32,242 bases of DNA from Ruminococcus sp. UBA4350 (GTDB lineage Bacteria; Bacillota; Clostridia; Oscillospirales; Ruminococcaceae). Each line of letters starts with the position of its first letter. Positions within the stretch are counted from its first letter, which is position 1. The position numbers and the translations under genes were made by a program. The notes beneath the pieces are model-generated. The model had not been told where the DNA came from, ran no database searches, and saw only the letters and a list, made by a program, of their open reading frames with translations. This document shows, in pieces, positions 8,698 through 15,258 of this stretch. Location of the stretch: NCBI GenBank assembly GCA_002394125.1, contig DGSY01000133.1:1-32242 (forward strand), in the 5' to 3' direction.

Positions 8698-9342
8698 GTG
8701 GAACAGAATCTGACGCTGAAACCGGAGGAGCTGTATTTTCTCGGCTCGGTGCTCCGGGCAAAGTATATCGACTATGCTTATGTTGCCGCAATGGATGACA
8801 TCAGCAAAAACCGCGGCGTCTATGAATCCGAAGCACGGCGTGTTCTGACCGATGCCGGCGTCATAACTGAGGATTTCAGCGGCGGGCTGGAGGTTGCGGA
8901 AAATGCAAAGGCGCTGCTGCGGCCGGTCTTTTTCGGCGAATATGAAGCCTGCATCGACATCAGCTTCATGAGCGAAATGCAGATGGCCGCAACAGTACGT
9001 TTTCACAGCCTTGACGGCACGATCACACAGGTTATCGGCACTGCCGAAGGAAAGCTGATGCTCAGCAGTGTCACGAAGGAGGATATTGGCAAGATCGTTA
9101 AATCGCTGCTGCCTCCGGATTATCCGGCAGTGCAGCCGGAAACTGCTGATGAGATACCGCGCGAATCGGTCAGCAGGATCATTGCCGTCAAACATTCTTA
9201 TATCGGAAAATCCGCAGCCGTAAAGCTGTTTGCGGAATCAAACGGAATTCTCTATTCTGAAACCGAAAGCGGACAGGCACAGAGCCTGAGCGCAGAAATG
9301 TTTGAAGAACAGGTGCGCGGCATTCTGAAGGAGGTGCTTTGA
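8698..9342 (+). CDS. T7SS accessory protein, paralogue of the 6548-7327 product
   Basis: The 214-residue soluble protein starts at GTG nine bases after AAGGAG. Its N-terminal helices (LKPEELYFLGSVLRAKYIDY) and the following region resemble the product of 6548-7327. The C-terminal half differs and is shorter. With one such gene before YukD and one among the WXG100 genes, the pair may each serve different substrates, as EspG-type chaperones do elsewhere. That function is a guess from position; no family name is recognised. Confidence 0.75.
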   Translation: MEQNLTLKPEELYFLGSVLRAKYIDYAYVAAMDDISKNRGVYESEARRVLTDAGVITEDFSGGLEVAENAKALLRPVFFGEYEACIDISFMSEMQMAATVRFHSLDGTITQVIGTAEGKLMLSSVTKEDIGKIVKSLLPPDYPAVQPETADEIPRESVSRIIAVKHSYIGKSAAVKLFAESNGILYSETESGQAQSLSAEMFEEQVRGILKEVL

Positions 9343-9343
9343 G

Positions 9344-9658
9344 ATGCCATATTATGACGATAACGGTAAAATTACGATTGATGAGGCAGCGGCAAATGCC
9401 GATATCCGGCGTCTGCAAACTGCAATCACACAGCTTGAAAATTCCAAAAAAGCCGTCATCTCTCTTCAGCGGCAGGCTGCCGAAGGCGAAGGCCAAACCA
9501 CAGCGGCAGTCTCCGAGAAATGCGGTGAACTGATCGGCAAGATCAATGATATGCTGAATCGGCTTGAAGAAACGTCGGCATTTATCAAAAAAACCGTCGC
9601 ACACTATCAGCAGGTTGATGCAGATTTGAAAGCACGGATTATGTCAGAGGAGGTATAA
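9344..9658 (+). CDS. Small helical T7SS-associated protein
   Basis: The 104-residue protein is predicted all-helical (about residues 14-45 and 55-95) with no WxG turn. Length, composition and neighbours recall the YwqI/YxiC or DUF5082-like helical partners encoded beside LXG-type substrates, which pair with substrate N-termini. The assignment is tentative. The ATG begins two bases after the previous stop codon, so translation is probably coupled, and the next WXG100 gene begins three bases after its stop. Confidence 0.75.
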   Translation: MPYYDDNGKITIDEAAANADIRRLQTAITQLENSKKAVISLQRQAAEGEGQTTAAVSEKCGELIGKINDMLNRLEETSAFIKKTVAHYQQVDADLKARIMSEEV

Positions 9659-9661
9659 CGG

Positions 9662-9958
9662 ATGTCAAAGATCAGAATTGATGCGGACGCGCTGACGAAA
9701 GGGCTTTCAGAGATTGCGAAATCCGTGACCGGTATGCAGTCAGCAAAATCCCAGCTTGATAAAGTGGTCAGCGATGTCACAGCACGCTGGAACGGTGCCT
9801 CCGGTGAAAGCTACGGCGCACTCATGGCGCTGTATTCACAGCAGGCAGCCGATATGGCAGATATGATGAACAGTTACTTGCAGTATATTGAAAAAGTGCG
9901 TGATTCCTTTACGAAACTGGATCAGGAATCGGCACAAAAAATCCGCAGCGCATTCTGA
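9662..9958 (+). CDS. WXG100 protein 4 (WNG motif)
   Basis: The 98-residue helical hairpin has W43-N-G45 (RWNGASGESY) and amphipathic helices on both sides, the standard WXG100 layout. An AGGAGGT site lies just before the start. It is the fourth clear short WXG100 protein of the cluster and directly precedes the longer WXG-like proteins. It probably forms a heterodimer with one of its neighbours before export. Confidence 0.9.
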   Translation: MSKIRIDADALTKGLSEIAKSVTGMQSAKSQLDKVVSDVTARWNGASGESYGALMALYSQQAADMADMMNSYLQYIEKVRDSFTKLDQESAQKIRSAF

Positions 9959-9981
9959 GCTGCTGAAAGGAGCCTGAAAAC

Positions 9982-10494
9982 ATGATTTCAATTGATACGC
10001 AATTGATGCGTGATCTGGTATCCGGCTGCACCTCCGCCAATGATGCGATTGAGGAAGCGGTTTCTGCACTTGCAGCGATCCCTTCTCACGATGACTGGGG
10101 CTGCCGTGAAAAGGTTCGGATCAATGAATATACAATCATCAATAAAAGCAAAATTCAAGAGCTGAAACAAAATGCAGACAGCTTTCTCAAGGTGCTCAAG
10201 CAGGTCACTCACGATTTTGAAGAAGCAGAAAACAGCATTGCCGACAGTGCAAGCGACGTGGATTCTGTGCTTGGCCCGATTATTTCCATTCCGACACCGG
10301 TTTTCGATTCCGGTCCTGTTAAGGGCGCACTGAATGATCTGATCGACAAACCGTTGATCGGGCAGCGCTCGGGCGGCCCGATTCCGATTCCATTTCCGTT
10401 AGACAGTGCCATCAGTTCAGCTACAAATCTGGGTGCAACGATTGGTAAAACAATCAATCAGACAATAAACGTCATGGAATTTGGAAAAATGTAA
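9982..10494 (+). CDS. WXG-like helical protein with proline/glycine-rich tail
   Basis: The 170-residue protein has an N-terminal 100-residue helical hairpin whose turn carries W39-G (DDWGCREKV) instead of WxG. A proline- and glycine-rich middle follows (about 108-137), then a short hydrophobic tail (ATNLGATIGKTINQTINVM). It could be an exported substrate with a pore- or membrane-associating tail, or a structural partner of the next gene product. The family is not recognised. AAAGGAG precedes the ATG. Confidence 0.78.
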   Translation: MISIDTQLMRDLVSGCTSANDAIEEAVSALAAIPSHDDWGCREKVRINEYTIINKSKIQELKQNADSFLKVLKQVTHDFEEAENSIADSASDVDSVLGPIISIPTPVFDSGPVKGALNDLIDKPLIGQRSGGPIPIPFPLDSAISSATNLGATIGKTINQTINVMEFGKM

Positions 10495-10513
10495 GCAAGG
10501 GAGGGACAGATAA

Positions 10514-11614
10514 ATGGCATCATCTCAGATTCAGCTCTCTCCGGAGGAGCTGCTTTCACAGGCACAGCAAATGCAGAGTGTGTGTGATGAATACAATTCG
10601 ATTTTTGAATCCTTGAAGACAACGCTCAGCAATGTCAATGAAGGCTTCAGCGCAAAACTCGCCCACAATTTCCTCGCAAAAATCACCAGCGCACAAAAGG
10701 GCTTTTCTAAAATTGTGGAGCTGCTGCAGGGCGGCGTAAAAGCTGCACATACAGCCGTGGACACCTTTACCTCGGTTGACGATCAGCTTGCAAAGCTCTT
10801 TCAGAACGGCGATTTTGATCTGACACAGCTCGGCACCGGTAAATTTCAGGATATTGCAAAAAACAATCCTGAGCTAAACGAATTTGTGAAGGATCTGCTT
10901 CCGGACGAAGCACAGATTCTTATATCAGCCTTTGAAAACAATGACTGGAATTCCGTTGTCGATACTATGTTCCACGGCTTTACCAAAGAAATGAAAGGAA
11001 AGGTCGAGAAAATCATCAAGGATCAAACCGGTCTCAACGTGGATATTAAGAGCACCTATGAAAAAATCAAAAAAGGCGATTATGCAGACGCGCTGTTCGA
11101 TATTGCCGGTGCAACCAATGACTCTATCATGAAGAAGGGCGGCATTACAATGGAAGGTGCAGCAGTTGACTTTTTGCTGCGGACTTCAAGGATGTCTACA
11201 GATCCGAACAGCTTTACAAACAAGGAAGCAAGTGTATATACAGATAAAATGATTGATGCATTTCAAAACAAAAACTATACGGAGGTTCTGAATCAGTTCA
11301 GTACATATGTCGGCGATACGTCCATCAGAACGTTGTTTACGGCAGCCGGCGATACTGCAAGCAATGTTCTTGATATTGCAACAAAGGGAACTATCGGCAT
11401 ATCTGTATCTGAAATCAATGATAAGCTCGAAGGCATCATCGGATACAACCCCGGCAAGACTGTTCATACGATCACTTCAAAGCTGGGAGATGCCTGGCAC
11501 GCTGTGGCGAACGGTGACAAGGAAGGCGCAGGCAAGTGCCTGAGCGCTGCTGCAAAAACAGGAAAAGACTTCGTCAAGGGCGTAACAGGCAAGGTCAGTA
11601 AAATGTTCAAGTAA
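10514..11614 (+). CDS. Candidate large T7SS substrate with WXG-like N-terminus
   Basis: In this 366-residue protein, residues 1-100 form a WXG100-like helical hairpin (turn near ...GFSAKLAHNFLAKI, Trp missing). A second, unnamed helical and soluble domain follows to the lysine-rich end (TGKVSKMF). The layout, an N-terminal export hairpin plus a variable C-terminal domain, is that of LXG-like T7SS effectors, and DUF4176 genes follow as at known LXG loci. No nuclease, NADase or lipase motif is visible and no cysteine/histidine active-site cluster stands out, so toxicity is not shown. It could equally be a structural surface protein. Confidence 0.8.
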   Translation: MASSQIQLSPEELLSQAQQMQSVCDEYNSIFESLKTTLSNVNEGFSAKLAHNFLAKITSAQKGFSKIVELLQGGVKAAHTAVDTFTSVDDQLAKLFQNGDFDLTQLGTGKFQDIAKNNPELNEFVKDLLPDEAQILISAFENNDWNSVVDTMFHGFTKEMKGKVEKIIKDQTGLNVDIKSTYEKIKKGDYADALFDIAGATNDSIMKKGGITMEGAAVDFLLRTSRMSTDPNSFTNKEASVYTDKMIDAFQNKNYTEVLNQFSTYVGDTSIRTLFTAAGDTASNVLDIATKGTIGISVSEINDKLEGIIGYNPGKTVHTITSKLGDAWHAVANGDKEGAGKCLSAAAKTGKDFVKGVTGKVSKMFK

Positions 11615-11656
11615 CGGCATTGTGCTGCAAAGGCAGCAGATAGGAGTTGAAGCAAC

Positions 11657-11998
11657 ATGAATTTATTACCGATTGGATCCGTGATCCGAAGCAATGGAAT
11701 CGACCTTATTATCACGGGGTATCATCTGAATGAGGAACCGGAAACATTCCGCCTGTACTATATCGTGTCTTTCTTTCCGATCGGGTTTATTCCCGGTCAG
11801 CCGAAAAGTCAGGCATTTCTTCCGGCAGAAAAAGAGGACATCGAAGTAATCTTCCGCGGTTATCTTGATTCCTGCGGCGAAAAGCATTTGGAGCGCCTCA
11901 GCAAGCGTGCCGAAACGCTGCGCGGAAAGGAACCGAAGAAAATGTATGCATTTTTAGAATTGCTGCAAAAGAAAATGGAGGAAATGGATCATGCGTAA
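11657..11998 (+). CDS. DUF4176 family protein 1
   Basis: The 113-residue protein begins MNLLPIGSVIRSNGIDLIITGYH and has a later segment on ...SFFPIGFIPGQ... and DIEVIFRGYLDS, the pattern of DUF4176 proteins (LPIGSV..., YPEGF..., V.F.GY). These small cytosolic proteins occur beside T7SS substrate genes; their biochemical role is not established. A lysine/glutamate-rich C-terminal helix follows. The gene overlaps the next DUF4176 gene by eight bases, suggesting coupled translation and a heteromeric pair. Confidence 0.85.
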   Translation: MNLLPIGSVIRSNGIDLIITGYHLNEEPETFRLYYIVSFFPIGFIPGQPKSQAFLPAEKEDIEVIFRGYLDSCGEKHLERLSKRAETLRGKEPKKMYAFLELLQKKMEEMDHA

Positions 11999-12320
11999 TT
12001 TACTGCCGGCAGGCTCCGTTGTCAGGCTGAAGCAGGACGCCGGAAAGCTCGTGGATATGATGATTTTCGGATATTACGGTGTCAATGGCGAAACCAAACA
12101 GTGCTATGAATATCTCGGCGTGATCTATCCCGGCGGAAATGCAGTCGAGACGCCGCTGCATATGTTTAACGGTGACGATATTGCAGAGGTCGTCTTTGAA
12201 GGCTATTCTACCGAAGAATCGCGTGAAGCACTGGCCGATCTGACTGCACACACATTAAAAGTGCTGGAAAGCGGCAGCGAAGAAGCAGCACCGAAGCAGA
12301 ATGAAGACCTGTTTTTCTGA
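11991..12320 (+). CDS. DUF4176 family protein 2
   Basis: This second DUF4176 protein (109 residues) starts MRNLLPAGSVVRLKQDAGKL and carries YEYLGVIYPGG and EVVFEGYS, closer to the family consensus than its neighbour. Its start codon lies inside the end of the preceding gene. As at many Bacillota T7SS loci it closes the substrate block and probably acts in the cytosol with the upstream substrate or its partner. Confidence 0.87.
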   Translation: MRNLLPAGSVVRLKQDAGKLVDMMIFGYYGVNGETKQCYEYLGVIYPGGNAVETPLHMFNGDDIAEVVFEGYSTEESREALADLTAHTLKVLESGSEEAAPKQNEDLFF

Positions 12321-12345
12321 GCTGCGGCGGATGAAATAACAAAAA

Positions 12346-12401
12346 ACGGAAACAGCTGAACCTCATGCCGTCGGCAGCACGGTCAGTTCAGCTGTTTCCG
12401 T
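12346..12401. repeat. Perfect 16-bp inverted repeat between DUF4176 and DUF805 genes
   Basis: The arms 12346-12361 and 12386-12401 are exact reverse complements around a 24-base loop that can itself fold. A-runs on the left give a terminator shape for the minus strand, but there is no T-run for the plus-strand operon. It may be a mRNA processing or stability hairpin separating substrate genes from the signalling genes. Confidence 0.6.
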
Positions 12402-12422
12402 GAATTAAGGAGAGTTAGAATC

Positions 12423-13289
12423 ATGAAATGCATTCAATGCGGCAGGGAAATCTCTGCGGATTATCTGAACTGTCCCTACTGTAATGCAGAACAGGACGGC
12501 GGAGAAAAAACCATAGGTATCTGGGGCAGCAATGCATCCTTATCCGGTGCAATGCATACACCCCAGCCGGCCGCCGCTGCACAGCCTTCCGCATCAAAAT
12601 CCGCCGGTGAAGCTGTTGGGTTCGGTGAGGCAATCGGCCTTTTTTTTCGTAATTATGTAAAATTTTCAGGACGTTCGGGCCGGCGGGAATTCTGGCTTGC
12701 AATGCTTTTCGTTTGGATCATCATTCTGCTGATCGGTGCATTGTCAGTCGTTTTTCCTTATGCAGGCCTGCTGACACTGGCTTTTTTCCTTCCATTGATT
12801 GCAGCATATTCGCGCCGCCTGCATGATACGGGCAAAAGCGGCTGGTATCAGCTGATTGCACTGATCCCGATTGCCGGTGTGATTCTGCTGATTATTGCGC
12901 TTGCGAAGCCCTCAGACGGTGATAACCGATTCGGTCCCGCATCCGGTGCTAAGAAAACAGCAGAGGAAATACCAGAAACACCGGATGAGCGGATCTACCG
13001 TCTGACACAGGAGCATGAACCGCGTAACTGCAACACACCGAACGGCAAAAAAATGCTTGATTCGGCACTGTCGCAGATCATCCCGACCTACTCCGGTCAG
13101 GAAGCGCTTGCTTCTGCGGTGATACAATGCAATATGCAGGACATTGCTGCAAATATTGCGGCAATGGACACAGATACACTGTTCGTTATCAATAAGGCAC
13201 TGCGCCATTACCGTGTCCAGAGCAGCAATCCCGATATCATTGACGCGATACAGCAGAAGGTTATTACTATTTTACGCGAAAAGATTTGA
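12423..13289 (+). CDS. Zinc-ribbon/DUF805 membrane protein
   Basis: The 288-residue protein has an N-terminal zinc ribbon (CIQC ... CPYC, residues 3-21) and a proline/alanine linker. A DUF805 (YhaH-like) membrane region follows (about 75-175) with its landmark FSGRSGRREFW, RRLHDTGKSGW and three or four hydrophobic helices. The cytosolic helical tail of about 110 residues is not recognised. DUF805 proteins are inner-membrane proteins of unknown function. It is encoded just before the kinase, so it may be a membrane component or phosphorylation partner of the secretion machine; this is inferred from context only. Confidence 0.85.
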   Translation: MKCIQCGREISADYLNCPYCNAEQDGGEKTIGIWGSNASLSGAMHTPQPAAAAQPSASKSAGEAVGFGEAIGLFFRNYVKFSGRSGRREFWLAMLFVWIIILLIGALSVVFPYAGLLTLAFFLPLIAAYSRRLHDTGKSGWYQLIALIPIAGVILLIIALAKPSDGDNRFGPASGAKKTAEEIPETPDERIYRLTQEHEPRNCNTPNGKKMLDSALSQIIPTYSGQEALASAVIQCNMQDIAANIAAMDTDTLFVINKALRHYRVQSSNPDIIDAIQQKVITILREKI

Positions 13290-13313
13290 TTTATAGATAG
13301 GAAGTGCAGAAAC

Positions 13314-15248
13314 ATGGCTACAAACACATGGCCGAACTGGGAATGCGTGCGGCTGCTCGGATCCGGCAGCTTTGGCAGCGTTTATGAAATCCGCCGTACC
13401 GAATTCGGAAAGGAATTCAGCGCAGCATTGAAGGTTATCACAATTCCTTCAGATGATGCGACCTTAAAGCAGGCTTATAGTGAAGGCATGGATGAAGAGA
13501 GTGTCACACAGTATTTTCAGAGCTATGTGCAGGACATTGCGGCAGAATTTGCCATGATGTCCGATCTGAAGGGACACACGAATATCGTTTCCTACGAGGA
13601 TCACATGGTGAAAAAGCTCGAAGACCGTTTCGGCTGGGAAATACTGATTCGCATGGAATTGCTGACACCGCTGATCGACTGGGTGAAAACACATCCGCTG
13701 ACGGAAACGGAAGTCATTAAACTTGGCATTGATATGTGCCGAGCGCTGGAAGTGTGCCATAATCAGAATATTCTTCACCGTGATATTAAGCCGGAAAACA
13801 TCTTTATCAACCGCAGCGGCGATTATAAGCTCGGTGATTTCGGCATAGCGAAAAAAAGTGCACAGACGATTTCTGCACTTTCACAAAAGGGAACCTATAC
13901 CTATATGGCACCGGAGGTTTATCTCGGACAGCCCTACGGCCGCACCGCGGATATTTACTCACTCGGTACGGTGCTTTACCGCTATATCAATGAGCAGCGC
14001 ACGCCGTTTTTGCCTTACGGCGCAATCAAGTATACCGACCGTGACAATGCCCTTAAAATGCGCATGAGCGGACAGCCGGTTCCTGCGCCGAAATACGGCA
14101 GCGAAAAACTCAAAGCAGCTGTACTGAAATCAATCGCCTTTGAACAGTCTGACCGATTCCCAAACGCAACAGCAATGCGTGAGGCACTGGAAGCGTGTCT
14201 GGCTTACTGCAAGGAAAACGGCGATTCTCTTGCAAACATTGCAGCATCGGAGCAGGCAAGCTCTGCATCAAATGACGGAGCATCTTCGTTCTCTCCGGAT
14301 TTCACAACGCCTGCTGTACCGGAAACTCCGGCTCCCGCTGTTGATAAGACTGTTTCCGTTTTTGAGGAAACACAGCCGGTCACCCAAACGCCGGCTCCTG
14401 CTCCGGCACCGAAACAGAAGAAAAAATGGATTCTGCCCGCAGCAATCGGCGGCGGTGTCCTGCTGCTGATCGGCATTATTGCGCTTGCCTCAGGCAAAAA
14501 GAGTCCTGACAGCTCAGCCGGCAGCATCAGCAGAGCGGATTATTCGTCCGAAGTGCAGTCCTCTTCCTCATTGGAGGATTCATCTTCCGCAGAGAAATCC
14601 TCAAGCTCTGCCGCCGATGAAAGCGAGGCAGCCGAAAGTAAAACTGAGAATGCAGATCTTGCTGATTTCAAGGGCGATCAATGGGAGCTGAAAGCACACA
14701 CCGGTCTGCTGCTTCCGGGAGATGAAACAGAAGTCATTTTGTGTTCTTCGGAATCCGGTTTCTGGATGTTTGACAGTCATGCGAATGGCATGAAATGGAG
14801 TTCCTCCGATGAAAATGTCCTTAAAGTCAATGCGGGTTCCGCTAAGGCAGTGAACGCCGGAACCGCAAAAGTTCTTTGTGATTACGGCGAATGGCATTAC
14901 GAATATACAATGACGGTTGCAGATTCCGAAAATGATTCCGGCTGTACCATCGAAGCAGATTATCCGTCAATCAGTATGGCAAACTATGCGGAGTCGGATG
15001 TTACGCTGACAATAAACGGCGTGAAGGACTTTAATGTACTGTGGTATACCGATCCGCCGACCGGAAGCGAGGATCCGCTGACAAGTCTGTTCTGCACATG
15101 GGGCGAACTGGACGGAAACACACTTCCAATGACTGTCAAAACGATGTATGCAGCGAAAAATTCCAGCCGTGTAATAACGGTTCTCGTCTATGACAATGAT
15201 AATAATGTGCTTGCATCACAGAAAATCAAGGTGAGGATCAACGGATAA
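13314..15248 (+). CDS. Transmembrane Ser/Thr protein kinase
   Basis: The 644-residue Hanks-type kinase has a glycine loop LGSGSFGSVY (15-24), catalytic Lys40, HRDIKPEN (from His155, Asp157), DFG (175-177) and an APEVY activation end, so it should be active. A Pro/Thr/Ala linker leads to one membrane helix (about 372-394), then a Ser-rich stalk and an extracellular region with a Big_2-like Ig segment (WSSSDENVLKVNAGSAKAVNAGTAKV). No PASTA repeats are present, so it is not the usual cell-wall kinase PrkC/StkP. Its neighbours, an FHA-bearing EssC and a PP2C phosphatase, suggest that it phosphorylates secretion components. Confidence 0.92.
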   Translation: MATNTWPNWECVRLLGSGSFGSVYEIRRTEFGKEFSAALKVITIPSDDATLKQAYSEGMDEESVTQYFQSYVQDIAAEFAMMSDLKGHTNIVSYEDHMVKKLEDRFGWEILIRMELLTPLIDWVKTHPLTETEVIKLGIDMCRALEVCHNQNILHRDIKPENIFINRSGDYKLGDFGIAKKSAQTISALSQKGTYTYMAPEVYLGQPYGRTADIYSLGTVLYRYINEQRTPFLPYGAIKYTDRDNALKMRMSGQPVPAPKYGSEKLKAAVLKSIAFEQSDRFPNATAMREALEACLAYCKENGDSLANIAASEQASSASNDGASSFSPDFTTPAVPETPAPAVDKTVSVFEETQPVTQTPAPAPAPKQKKKWILPAAIGGGVLLLIGIIALASGKKSPDSSAGSISRADYSSEVQSSSSLEDSSSAEKSSSSAADESEAAESKTENADLADFKGDQWELKAHTGLLLPGDETEVILCSSESGFWMFDSHANGMKWSSSDENVLKVNAGSAKAVNAGTAKVLCDYGEWHYEYTMTVADSENDSGCTIEADYPSISMANYAESDVTLTINGVKDFNVLWYTDPPTGSEDPLTSLFCTWGELDGNTLPMTVKTMYAAKNSSRVITVLVYDNDNNVLASQKIKVRING

Positions 15249-15258
15249 AGGAGGCCAT

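Noticed and set aside
10514..11614. Calling the 366-residue protein an LXG toxin
   Set aside because: No LXG motif or catalytic signature is visible; only the layout is similar, so it is kept as a candidate substrate.
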